The position numbers and the translations under genes are program-made. Below are positions 1-11,100 of a stretch of 64,000 nucleotides of DNA, one piece after another; positions within the stretch are counted from its first letter, which is position 1; each line of letters opens with the position of its first letter. The notes beneath the pieces were generated by a model, which searched no databases, was not told the DNA's origin, and was given only the letters and a program-made list of their open reading frames with translations. The stretch comes from Cryptomeria japonica. Its lineage: Eukaryota; Streptophyta; Pinopsida; Cupressales; Cupressaceae. Location: NCBI RefSeq assembly GCF_030272615.1, contig NC_081410.1:184559619-184623618 (forward strand), given 5' to 3'.

Positions 1-4
1 AAGA

Positions 5-2415
5 ATGATGTGGGTCACATTGTTGAAAGATAAGTATGAAGCTTTTGTAAAATTCAAAGCCTTCAGAGCATTAGTGGAGAAGGAAGGCGGTAAAAGGATC
101 AAGTGCCTGAGAACTGATCAAGGAGGGGATTTCACTTCCAGTGAATTCAACAAGTACTGTGAAGAACATGGCATCAAGAGGCAACTGTCTACCCCCCGGA
201 CTCCACAGCAGAATGGCCTAGCAGAGAGGAATAACTGGACTGTGGTTGAAGCAGCTAGAACTATGTTGATTCAAGGAAAGGTAGCTCACACCTTTTGGAG
301 AGAAGTGGTGAGCACTGTAGTCTACACAATGAACCGAGTACTCATTAAGAAAGGTAAGGATAAAACTCCTTATGAGTATTGGACCGGTAAGACACCTGTG
401 CTTAGCTACTTTAGAGTGTTTGGTAGCAAATATTACATCAAGAGGAGCGAAAACTAGAACAAATTTGATGTGAAATGTGATGAGGGAATATTCTTAGGAT
501 ATTCCACCAAGAGAAAGCTCTCAAGTGTTTCAATAATAGGACTTAGAGAATTATGGAAAACATCAATGTAAGAGTTGATGAAACCTTTGAGAAAAATGAG
601 GAAATCGACAGTGAGCAAGCGGTAAATGAACTGGTTGTAACCTTATGGGAACTGGTTGTCAGTCAACCAAGTACCAGTAACAATGTTCCTACATCGGTAG
701 ATGTAGATGCTGATACTGATGGAGATGAGGATGAAGAAGAAAAGAAAGAGGAATCTATCAAAACCATTCCTCGGTATGTCAAGCTAAATCATGATCCTAA
801 GCAGATCATAGGAGATAAGGATGCAAGAATTCTTACAAGAAGAAAGGTCAAAGAAAACTCATGTATGATCTCTGAATTCGAGCCTAAATCATTCAAAGAG
901 GCACATAAAGATGAAGACTGGTTCAAGGCAATGGAAGAGGAACTTGACCAGATAGAGAGAAATGGCACATGGTCTTTAGCACCCAGACTAGAGCATAAAA
1001 ATGTCATTGGTACCAAATAGGTTTTCAGAAATAAGCTGAATGAGGATGGCACAGTGATTAGAAACAAAGCCAGACTGGTGTGCAAAGGATATGCCCAAGA
1101 AGAAGGAGAAGACTATGGAGAAACTTTTGCTCCTGTAGCCAGATTGGAAGGAGTTCGTATGCTTCTTGCATATGCAGCTTTTAAAGGATTCAAAGTATAT
1201 CAAATGGATGTAAAATCTGCATTCCTAAATGGTGTACTTGAAGAGGAAGTGTATATAGAGAAACCAGATGGATTTTTCCTATCTGAAGACAGTGACATGG
1301 TGTGTAGGCTACATAAAGCCTTATATGGTCTAAAGCAGGCACCTAGAGCATGGTATGAATGCCTGCATTCCCATCTTGTGAAGATTGGATTTGAGAGAAC
1401 AAGCAAAGATAGCAATATCTACTTGAAGTCTGAAGGAGATTAGATCCTGATCTGTGAGGTATTTGTTGATGACATTATCTTTGGTGGAGATGACAAGGTG
1501 AGTCATGAGTTCACAGATGAGATGAAGAAAGAGTTTGAGATGTCACTCATAGGGGAGATTAAGTTCTTCATTGGACTGCAAATTCAGCAGATGAAAGATG
1601 GAATCTTTATCACTCAGTCCAAGTATGTCAAAGAGGTGTTGAAGACCTTTGGCATGGAAGATAGCAAACCGGTTGGTACACCAATGTTGACCAGTTGTAA
1701 ACTATCCAAAGAGGATGACTCAGCATTGGTTGATTAGAACGAATATCGATCAATGATTGGTAAGTTGCATTATGTAGTGCATAGCAGACTAGATATTGCA
1801 CATGCAGTTGGTATTACTGCAAGTTTCCAGAAAAGTCCAAGAGAATCCCACTTGGTTGCAGTCAAGCAGATTCTTAGGTATCTAAAGGGAACTATTGATT
1901 ATGGATTGTGGTATCCATATAGCAAGGATTTCAACTTGAAAGTATTCACAGATGTTGATTGGGCAGGTAATGTGGACGACCGGAAGAGCACAACTGGTGG
2001 TGCATTCTTTCTCGGTGGTAGACTGGTCTCATGGATGAGTAAGAAGCAGAGTTGTATCTCTCAGTCTACAACAGAAGCAGAGTATGTTGTAGCTTTCATG
2101 AATTGCATTCAAACAATTTGGATAAAGCATGTATTGAATGGCTTCAAATTTCTTGTATCTAAACTAGTAAGTATATTTTGTGACAATACTAGTGCAATTA
2201 ACATTTCCAAGAATTCGGTTTTACATTCTAGAACCAAGCACTTTGAGCTTAAGTATCATTTCTTGAGGGAAAAGGTTCAGAACAAAGAGATTGCACTGGA
2301 ACACATTTCCAGTATGGAGCAATTAGTAGACATATTCACCAAGCCTCTCCCAAAGGCTACATTTATGTACTTAAGAGGTGAATTAGGGGTGTTGCCCCTT
2401 CAGGAGGTAAACTAA
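5..2415 (+). pseudogene. copia pol: integrase C-part, RT, RNase H (broken)
   Basis: Positions 5-457 hold the integrase core after its first Asp, with the second Asp in LRTDQGGDF and the Glu in NGLAERNN. This is the enzyme that inserts the cDNA. RT spans about 1000-1740, with [34 protein letters not shown] and the active site FVDD at 1462-1473 (usual form YVDD). RNase H follows at 1753-2415 with DVDWAGNVDDRKSTTG, a TEAEY motif and the terminal RTKHFELKYHF block. The copy is dead. There is one frame change between about 460 and 553, plus TAG stops at 455-457, 1018-1020, 1441-1443 and 1735-1737. The stop at 1018 replaces a Trp conserved in the family, so it is probably a G-to-A change. The protein would have been cut from a Gag-Pol polyprotein in virus-like particles. 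Confidence 0.93.
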
Positions 2416-2490
2416 AGGTATATGCTCCACATCAGTCAAGTATTGCATAGTCAATTTTTTCTTCAAGATTGATGTGTTGAAGGATGCTAC

Positions 2491-2660
2491 TCCTCAGGGG
2501 GAGTAGCATAATGGAACAGGGAAGCTTGTGCCTCCACTTTGGCATTGTTGTCAAAGGGGGAGAAGAAGTGAAGCAGAGAAGATATCTACAGAAATTGGGG
2601 GAGAAGATGTGAAGCAGAGAGATATCTTTGTATATTGCCATCAATGCCAAAGGGGGAGAT
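2491..2660 (+). promoter_or_regulatory. repeated polypurine tracts upstream of 3' LTR
   Basis: Four GGGGGAG-type tracts lie at about 2496-2502, 2555-2563, 2597-2604 and 2650-2659. The last one abuts the LTR and is the likely plus-strand primer. The middle two sit in a roughly 40-bp direct duplication (gggggagaaga, gtgaagcagaga, gatatct). Plus-strand DNA synthesis of LTR elements starts at such a tract. Extra copies are a known feature of some copia lineages. Confidence 0.7.
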
Positions 2661-3919
2661 TGTTGGCATTATGTGAATCGGTATGAGGACATAATGACAT
2701 TGTATGTTGTCATTGATGTCAATATGCTGAAGAGGAGAGAACCGATATATGTGAGAACTGGTATGTTACCAAGAACTGGTATATGTGAGAACCGGTATAA
2801 CACTGTAAACCGACATTTGTGCCAAAGTGAAGCGGTATGTTTGTTTAAGGTGAATCGGCATGTGGTTATGGGAACCGGTACATGGAAGCTTTGTATGACT
2901 ACTGGTTGGTAGTCTCAACTTCAGGGTTTCCAATTGAAGTGCCTCAAGCCTATGTGACTCAATCGGTGACTTTGTGTGATGAGTTAGCATTGTAACAAAG
3001 AACAGATCATGTTGCCACGTCAGCCTTGTGCGCATGAAGGATCTTGCATGAAGGAGATTGTTCCTATCTACCTCGGGAATGTGCGAAGTCTGTAAACGGT
3101 GATAACATGTGATGGGTTATCAACTGCCATGAAATCGGTGGAAAATGAACGATGGAGAACGTCTTGAGATTAGTTCAAGACTGTTGCATTTAATACAATA
3201 TGTTCAATGATCAGGATTGAACCGTTTGAATTGCCTAACCTAACAGGTTTAGGATTTAGGGTTTATGCTACCGACCTATCTATCTCCTATAAGGTCGATG
3301 TTGTATTTCTTTCTGAGGGTGTTGGCAAAAGTTGTGTGTGTGTATCCAAGAGAAGAGATATGTGATTTCTGCCAAACTAGAAGAGAGAAGTGATACCTGC
3401 AGAGTGTAAGTGCAGAAGGTGAAGAGGAGCTAAAGCGGATCTGCATTGGCATTGAGTGTTGTTACCAGATCATTGTAATACCTATTGATCTCTAACCACT
3501 TCAACAGTTGGGAAATCCCTTAACAGGGTAGCCTTAACTAGCTTACTGAAAATCCTTTAACAAGGTGACTCAAAACCATTGAGTTCTTGAAATCCTCTAA
3601 CAAGGTAATCTTTAACAGGGTTTAATCCTTAACTGGGTATTCTAGCCATCCCTTAACCGGGTGATCCCTAACAGGATCGGTTCCTAATAGAACCTATTGT
3701 ATCAGTTTTTAACTAGACAAGGCTCCTAACAGAGCAAACTTCTAAAGAGTTCAAAAATAGCTTGTGGGTATTCATCCCCACTGTGGTTTTTCCCAGTTGG
3801 GTTTCCACATGAAAAATATGTGTGTCATATGTGATGTCTTTTTCATGTGATGCTATGTTGTTTTCTATCAAGTGGTGAATCATGTTGATCTAGTTGTTTA
3901 TATATATATATATATATAT

Positions 3920-3983
<64 letters not shown>

Positions 3984-4252
3984 TTGATGGTAGATTACAT
4001 GTTCATGCACTAGGGTGAAATGGAATGAAGTATTAGATTGTATGAAAAGATAAGTGTCAACTGGTTTATGCTTGTCTCAGTTATTCTGGGTTTTGTCGGT
4101 TGTACTCTGTTTAAGACCGGAGTTACTGTCTATCTACCTATGCACAGTGTCTGTTGACAAACCGGTTTTAGGATTGTGTTTTTGTCTATATTGATTCACC
4201 CCCTCACCCCCCCTCCCCCTCTCAGTACCGGTTTGGTACTATTCGTTCATCA
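2661..4252 (+). repeat. 3' LTR of the copia element
   Basis: It starts TGTTGGCATTATG directly after the polypurine tract and ends about 4252 with TTCATCA, giving roughly 1592 bp. The start is well supported. The end is an estimate, because the partner LTR is outside the window. Inside are many ACCGGTAT-like words (2735-2890) and a series of diverged CCTTAACAGGGT-like words at 3505-3700, plus a long TA microsatellite. Confidence 0.75.
3899..3981. repeat. (TA)n microsatellite
   Basis: About 80 bp of nearly pure TA within the copia LTR, broken once by GA near 3921. Confidence 0.97.
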
Positions 4253-4262
4253 TTGAGTTATC

Positions 4263-4349
4263 ATGTGTATGTGTATGCACACACAAACACACACACACAT
4301 GTGTGTGTGTACATATATATGTATGTATGTGTGTATATATGTATGTAAG
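4263..4349. repeat. TG/CA/TA microsatellite, left half of an insertion target
   Basis: Mixed (TG)n, (CA)n, (TA)n and GTAT repeats. The tract resumes at 17124-17175 on the other side of the Tat element, and both halves carry GTAAG next to the LTR. The element therefore jumped into a microsatellite. Confidence 0.93.
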
Positions 4350-6023
4350 TGTAACGTCATAAATTGTACGCACTTGCTAAAGCAGTACAATTTCACACCT
4401 AGTTTAGCACCCGCCTTGGCGCAGTTTGCATTTTGCATTGCATTTCCCCTTTAGCACTTAATTAATCAAATTAATTAGGTCTAAAGGTTCTATTTCATCA
4501 TCTTCCACATCATAAAGTCGGGCCCTTTCACTAAAGTGTGCCCCTTTCATTTTATTCCTCCAATACATCGCTTAATCAAAAACCCTAATTAGGCCCTATT
4601 TTGAACTTGGGGGCTTGATTTCGGGGGTCAAAATATCTCGAAATCACCTGTAACTTCGGGATTCTCTCTAAAATCATCATATCCGACGGCCCTGAAAATT
4701 TGGTGAAAAGTTGTCGGGACCATGGCGCCCGGAGTGCACATGGTCCCGGACATTTTTTCCAAAATTTTAGGAGCACAATCCAATCATAAAATAAAGCTTA
4801 ACCCCAAGAAATTGGCGGGATATTCAATCTCTAGGTCGGCCAAAAGTTGGAATTAAGACCTAGGGTTTCATACATAAGAGCTCTCTTTCTTCATTTGAAA
4901 GGATCCGAATTTTGTTTTCAGGAACCTCATATGTAGCGAAAGAGCAGATCTTTGAAGACTTCAGCAACTCTCAACATTCATCCTCCAAGCATTCATCAAA
5001 TCCATTCATCCACTTAGGGCTTTAAAGGCATTGAAGAGCAATAAGGGATCACCGACTGAAGATTGGCTTGTACCCCTCCCTTGGGGTTGGGTATGATTTC
5101 ATGTTGTTTTCATGTCTTTGCATAAGCCTCATTATTTCACTTGCATTCATGCTTTAGATCACTTGGCATCTTGATTTGGAGCATTTACATTGTCATCTAC
5201 AAGCAATTAGGGTTTACTTTCTAGGTTGCTCTAGTTTTCTTACTTGCATTTTAGGATCTTGCACACACACAAGGTCTGCACACACATTACTTTTACAATA
5301 CAACTTGGCTATTCATGGAGGTGGAAATCACCAAAGCGGGGGTTTGACTAAGGCAAAACCCTATATAGCCGCCCAAAACACCTTTTCAGATATAAGTGCA
5401 GATTTCGGGATTCAGACGACGTCGTAAGTTGCAGATCTAAAAGAAGCAGACAGAGACCGAACCCTATATCAAGTTTTAGAACAAAAGACCAGGATAGGGG
5501 CGTGGGGCGCCCTAGTCCTGCCAGGATAGGGGTGCTAGGCACCCTGGTCCTTGGGACAGGGGCGTTGGGTGCCCTGGTCCCCCTGTCAGATAGCAAGTTT
5601 TGGCAGTTTCGACAGTTTTCCAGGTTGCAAAGTGGCAATTTCAGGTGCAGTTTTAGGAACAGAATCAGGACAGTGGTGCCCGCACCCCGGTCCCGAACAT
5701 TTCCACTCATATTTTGACTCCGGGTATGCATTTGCATTCTTGTCTTGTCTTTGTGTTTACATCTTTCCATAGTTTAAGTTCAATTCTGCAATCTTGTTAT
5801 TAGTTCATACTTGCACTTTGGGGTTAGGGATTGAACTTGCATCATTTTATCTTTCAATTACAACAAAGGAATAGAAACCCTAATAGGTAGCCCATGGCTC
5901 TCTCTTTCACAAAAAGAAGTAGCCAATTGTGTGATACCTCTAGGCTCTTTCGTATTCCGCAATGTGTGTCAAAAGGTAGGATTAGGACATGTTAACCTAG
6001 TCTCGCTTTTTTTCCCCTACACA
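4350..6023 (+). repeat. 5' LTR of Tat element (1674 bp)
   Basis: It matches 15468-17123 along its whole length. It holds an 18-bp segment near 4613-4640 that the 3' copy lacks. Notable internal structures are a near-perfect hairpin (CGGGACCATG at 4715-4724 with CATGGTCCCG at 4739-4748) and a GC-rich block of three near-palindromic units at 5488-5589. ORFs of up to 140 codons read antisense through the LTR look like chance. Confidence 0.97.
5488..5589. repeat. GC-rich near-palindromic triplet in 5' LTR
   Basis: Three tandem units of about 32-34 bp built from GGACAGGGGCG-like and CGCCCTGGTCC-like half-sites. The 3' LTR copy at 16588-16689 is closer to a perfect palindrome, since several CG sites in the 5' copy have changed to TG or CA. 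Confidence 0.85.
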
Positions 6024-6026
6024 TTT

Positions 6027-6040
6027 TGGTGAACTCGACG
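6027..6040 (+). other. candidate primer-binding site of Tat element
   Basis: TGGTGAACTCGACG begins three bases after the 5' LTR end. Retroelement PBSs start with TGG, complementary to the CCA end of a tRNA. I cannot name the tRNA from memory with confidence. Confidence 0.55.
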
Positions 6041-6205
6041 TGAATCGAATTATTTATTTCTCTCGCATTGCATTTGTTAGATCTAGATCTAGATTTAGTG
6101 TGTTTCATTTAAGTTTCATTTTCAAAAAAAAAAAGAAAAAAAAAAAGTGTGTTTCTTTGTTTCTTTGCATTGTGTGTCTAAGTTTTATGCAACTTTTATT
6201 TCAAA

Positions 6206-6718
6206 ATGTCAGATTTTTATTTACAAGATGTTCAAGTTTATGATGATGTATGCAATTATGCCGATTATGAGTATAGCCAAGATGAATTAGATGAAGCTTT
6301 AGATGAGTTTTTGAATCCTAAAGAGGCCAAACCTTCGTTTTACCAAAAACTCATAAACCTTGTTACTATGCCATTTCGTTGTGATGAGAAAGATAAGTCG
6401 AATGATTCCTCTCAAGGGTACATTCCTATCAACTCTTCCACTGAATCTAGTAACATGGTTGTTTTCAATAATCCCCTCTATGAGGAAATGTCTCCTTTTG
6501 ATTCAAAAGATAAACCTTTTGATAGATATGATCATGCTTTGTTGGATGATGCTCTTGATGACTTTGTGGCTTTATCGAAATCCCTAAACAAGAACAAAAC
6601 TTCTAAATTAGTTAACATGATAAACCTGAATGAGCATAATAATCCTCTCTTTGAAGTCCAAGGTGCTTGTCCTTCTCCCACCTTTCAAGTTCCTAAATCA
6701 CCTCTCCTTACTGTCTAA
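6206..6718 (+). pseudogene. N-terminal ORF at the gag position, no recognisable capsid domain
   Basis: A 170-codon ORF begins at ATG 6206, 182 bp after the LTR, and ends at a TAA (6716-6718) that is in frame with the following protease ORF. The stretch is acidic and low in recognisable motifs: DELDEALDEFL and a second copy-like DDALDDFVALS, with NNPLYEE and NNPLFEV echoes that suggest an internal duplication. I see no CCHC zinc knuckle and no retrotransposon capsid signature, either here or before the protease. A full gag therefore seems to be missing. The sequence may be a remnant of a gag-pol N-terminus. Confidence 0.55.
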
Positions 6719-6763
6719 GGGGGGTATGATTCCTTTCTTACTCCAAATAAACCTATCATCACT

Positions 6764-8113
6764 GTGCAAGGAAGAAAACATATAAGTCCTTATAGTTATG
6801 CCAAGCAATTAACTAGAGAGAGTTATCATGCGGTTGCCCATACTTATCATACTAGAAATAATAGGCAGCCTAATCATCCTCCTGTGACTCCAGTTTCTCT
6901 TCCTAATTCTCAACCAACTCTTCCGCAAGCTCCGGGTATTTCACAAGTTCTTGGCAAGGAATATGATCTCATAGAACAACTTAAAGCTACCCCTGCTAAG
7001 ATATCCCTTTGGGATTTGATTCAAACTTCTTCTGCTCATCACAGAATGTTACAAGATGCGTTGAAAGATTTGAATGTTCCTCCACCGAATACATCTAGTA
7101 ATATAGTGTCTTTGGTTAACTCTGTGACGAATCCTAAAGCTCATATTGTGTTTACTCAAGATGAGTTGCCTACTAGTGAAATTCAACATCAATATGATCC
7201 CTTGATGATTGTGGTTATCATAAATGACACTCCTATAAGACGAACACTAGTAGATAATGGCTCTGGTCTTAATGTGTGTAGCATTAATCTCTTGCATAAG
7301 ATGAATGTGGATACATCCCTAATTGAGCCTGACTCTCGTCCTATTCGAGGCTTTGACAATGTGGCTAAGACTTCATTAGGTATTATCACCTTACCCCTCA
7401 CAGTGGGGCCTGTTACTTTGCCTACTCCTATCCATGTTATGTCGGGAAATCTAACATACAACTTGTTATTAGGGAGACCTTGGATTCACAGTATGCAAGT
7501 TGTCCCCTCTACATTGCATAGACAAGTTAAATTTATTTATAACAATAAGACATATACCTTGATAGGTGATACTAACTTCCAAGCTTGTTTACAAACATCT
7601 ACTTCCAAAGGGGGTTCTTCTAAGCCTTCCTCATCTGGTGATGACTCTTTAAACAAGATTCCTATCGATGAATCCTCGCCTTCTGATGATCAAAATTCTT
7701 TGGATGAGTCTGGAGCTCCTGAAGAAGATTCTTCTCGACTTGAATCTACACATGAGAAGGATTTTGATCCTGAGAAGGTTCTCGCAGAAGACGATTGGGG
7801 ATCTCTTGATTTTAATCCCACCTTTGTAGGTGAATATAAGGTTCCTTCTAGAGAGCTTAAAGTTGAAAAGAAGGAAGAAGCTAAAAATCAATCAACACTA
7901 CTTGAACCTATGAGCAATAACTTCGTGGCCGCTTCTCAAACTTCTTCTCCTCACACTTCCAATTCTGAAGGGTTTGATTCTTTGTCTTATGAAAAACCAC
8001 CTTCTCTTTCTGAAATGGCTGATCGTTATGGTCGTGGTTTTCGTATTCTAGCTAAGCATAGGTATAATGGAAATGGCTATGGTGCTCACGAACAAGGAAT
8101 AAAGTTCCTCTAG
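6764..8113 (+). CDS. Tat element protease region with G-patch-like tail
   Basis: A 449-codon ORF, in frame with 6206-6718 across one stop. Residues about 79-100 (ISLWDLIQTSSAHHRMLQDAL) match the conserved segment just before the protease in Tat elements. The aspartic protease is centred on LVDNGSGLNV, with the catalytic Asp at codon 164 (7253-7255) and the closing motif LLGRPWIH about 70 residues later. It would cut the polyprotein. An acidic Ser-rich linker (residues about 285-365) leads to a G-patch-like segment at about 424-446 (RYNGNGYGAHEQGI). The frame ends at a TAG in 8111-8113, but coding continues in the +2-shifted frame from about 8101, so a one-base indel near 8100 separates protease from RT. 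Confidence 0.88.
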   Translation: MQGRKHISPYSYAKQLTRESYHAVAHTYHTRNNRQPNHPPVTPVSLPNSQPTLPQAPGISQVLGKEYDLIEQLKATPAKISLWDLIQTSSAHHRMLQDALKDLNVPPPNTSSNIVSLVNSVTNPKAHIVFTQDELPTSEIQHQYDPLMIVVIINDTPIRRTLVDNGSGLNVCSINLLHKMNVDTSLIEPDSRPIRGFDNVAKTSLGIITLPLTVGPVTLPTPIHVMSGNLTYNLLLGRPWIHSMQVVPSTLHRQVKFIYNNKTYTLIGDTNFQACLQTSTSKGGSSKPSSSGDDSLNKIPIDESSPSDDQNSLDESGAPEEDSSRLESTHEKDFDPEKVLAEDDWGSLDFNPTFVGEYKVPSRELKVEKKEEAKNQSTLLEPMSNNFVAASQTSSPHTSNSEGFDSLSYEKPPSLSEMADRYGRGFRILAKHRYNGNGYGAHEQGIKFL

Positions 8114-11100
8114 AGAATAATCTTTATGATTATGCCTTTGGACTTGGTTATAATCCCTGCAAGCGCACTAAAGCTTCTAGAAGACCATGTATTAGTGTTA
8201 ATGTTATTTCTACATCTCTACCAATGAGACACCCTGAGTATATTGATCCTTCGTGTGCTTGTTCTTTGGATGTTTTTCCTACCGATGATGCTTTAGCTGA
8301 GTTTTTAGGAGCATATGATACTCTTCCTCGTTATCATCACAATAGGGGATTCCCTTATTGTTTGAACACTGAAGCCTATTTTGGAAAAGAGACTGGTAAT
8401 GATGAGATTGTGAAAGAATTTCCTCAGTTAAAGGATACTCCTCAACAAAGTAATCTTCTTATAAGCGACACCATTGATGTTAAGATGGATTTTGGCAATG
8501 AAGAAAAAGTTATTAAAATTGGAAAATGTTTGGATGAAGAAGAACAAAAACAATATGCAGATTTATTGCAGGAATTCCCCGAGATCTTTGCTTGGACATA
8601 TTCTGACATGCCTGGTATAGATCCTAAGATTGTTACTCATAATATTGTCTTAGTTCCCGATGCTAAGCTTGTGAAACAAAAGATTCAAAAAATGAATCCT
8701 AAGGTTGCTTTGCTTGTTAAGGCTGAGATTGAAAAATTATTGGAGGCTGGATTTATCCGCCCTATTGATTATTCCCCATGGATTTCAAATATTGTCGCTG
8801 TGGCTAAATTAGATAATAAAATAAGAATGTGTATTGACTTTCGAGATTTAAATAAAGCTTCTTTGAAAGATGATTTTCCCCTCCCAAACATTGACATGAT
8901 AGTTGATTCTACAGCAGGACATGCTTTGTTATCTTTCATGGATGGTTTTTCAGGATACAATCAAATTTTCATTAATCCTCAAGATCAATTCAAAACTGCT
9001 TTTACCACTCCTTGGGGTAAGTTTTGTTGGGTAATGATGCCTTTCGGACTTAAAAATGTCGGCGCAACTTATCAACGAGCGATGACCCTTATCTTTCATG
9101 ATTACATGCACAAGATTTTAGAAGATTATGTTGATGATATTTTAGCCAAATCCATTCTCCGTATGGATCATATTAAGATCCTTCGTCAAATCTTTGAAAG
9201 GATTCGTAAATATCACATGTGCTTGAATCCCTGAAAATGTGTTTTTGGTGTGGATAGTGGAAAACTATTAGGATTCATAGTTTCGCATCGTGGGATTGAG
9301 GTGGACACTAAGAAAATAGATGCTATTGTCAACATGCCACCTCCTAGAAATGTGTCTCAACTCAAAAGCTTACAAGGAAAGATTCAGGCTATTCGTAGGT
9401 TCGTATCTCAACTTGCGGATCGTACTTTTCCTTTTACTCAACTTCTCAAAAAGAATATCACTTTTCAATGGAATGAACATTGTCAGCAAACATTTGAAGA
9501 TTTAAAAGTGTATTTGGCTAATCCTCCTATCCTTCAACCTGTTGAACCTTCTAAACCCTTTCTTCTTTATACAGCTACTTCCTCTCATGCTCTCGCAGCA
9601 TTATTGGCACAACATGATAAAGATGGTAAGGAGTGTCCGGTTTATTATATAAGTCATACCTTACTCGATTATGAAACCCGATATTCTGCGATAGAAAGAC
9701 AATGCTTGGCCTTGGTGTTTGCGACTCAGAAATTGAGACATTATCTTTTAAATTCAGAAGTCCACGTCATGGTAAAGTTTGATCCTTTGAAGCATCTTTT
9801 CTCTAAAACTGACTTATTAGGGCGCCTAGCTAAGTGGGTTATGATGTTAACTGAATTTGACCTTAAATTTGTTTCACGAAGAGCAATTAAAGGACAAGCA
9901 TTGACCGATCACTTAGTTGAGGCCCCTTCACCTTTCTCCTTCCCTAACCCTGAGTCTTTTCCTGATGACTTCATTCTTTGTACAGAGAAAGATGAAACTT
10001 GGGAGTTATACTTTGATGGCTCTAAGTGTCGTACGGGATCGGGGGCAGGTGTGGTTCTGATTTCTCCTACAAAGAAGTCCATTCCCTTATCTTACCGTCT
10101 CAATTTCCTATGTACCAATAACATTGCTAAGTATGAGGCTCTTATAGCAGGAATAAAGGCAGCCTTGGCTTTGAATATAAAACACATACATATTTTTGGA
10201 GATTCTCAACTGATTATAAGACAAGTAACAGGACTGTATCAAGCAAAACAAGACAAATTATCACAATATAAAGACCTTGCTATCTCTTTGTTACAAAATT
10301 TTGATTCTTACACCATGGAACCTATTCCTCGAAAAGATAATCGACATGCGGACACAATGGCATGTGTGGCTTCTCTTGTATCTTTAGAGGACCTTGTGGT
10401 TGATCTTAAATTTGTTATTCACAACCTTATTTCTCCAGCTATTGTAGATGATTCCAGCCTGGTGACATGTTGCGACTTTATAGACTCAGATGAATGGTAT
10501 TCGCATATCGTAAGATACTTGACTGATGGTACCTTTCCTGATTCCGCCAATAGGAACACCAGGGCTAGAGTTTGCAAGTTGTTTGTTAGATATATCATTC
10601 TTTCTAATATTCTTTACCGAAGGGGTTATAATGGTCTTCTCCTTCACTGTCTTAACAAATCGGAAATCCCTATTGCTCTCGAAGAGGCGCATTCAGGTGC
10701 CTGTGGGGGGCATTTTGGAGGCAAATCCTTGGTTCAAAGGTTGCTTCGTATGGGATATTATTGGCAAACTATGCAGCAGGATTCTTTTTCATTTGTTAAG
10801 AAATGTCATCAATGTCAACAACACAATAATCTGATTCATGCTCCTGCCCAAGAACTCCGTTCTCAGGTAGCCTCTTGGCCTTTCTCTACATGGGGGTTGG
10901 ATCTCATCGGTAAAATCTCTCCTCCTTCATCTCAAGGACATACTTTCATTATAACCGCAACAGATTACTTTACAAAGTGGGTAGAAGTTGTTCCTCTTCG
11001 CTCTACTACTGCTGAAGTGATTTGTCGATTTCTTCTAGAAAACATTATTTCTCGATTCGGGATACCTTCCACTATAATCTCTGATAATGGGACATCATTT

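Larger units (their letters stand above)
1..4252 (+). mobile_element. Ty1/copia LTR retrotransposon, 3' part
   Basis: The window opens inside the integrase of a copia element. RT and RNase H follow, then a purine-rich tract and a 3' LTR. The domain order integrase-RT-RNase H is diagnostic of Ty1/copia. The 5' LTR, gag and protease lie outside the window, so the target-site duplication cannot be checked. The wording of the RT/RNase H region and the repeated GGGGGAG tracts resemble the Tork/SIRE side of copia, but I would not fix the lineage without a tree. Confidence 0.93.

Noticed and set aside
3230-3270. Telomere-like TTTAGGG words
   Set aside because: Only one or two partial units, not a tandem telomeric array.
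5348-5770. 140-codon antisense ORF in the Tat LTR, also present at 16448-16870
   Set aside because: It exists twice only because LTRs are duplicates. It runs through the GC-rich palindromic block and has no recognisable domain.
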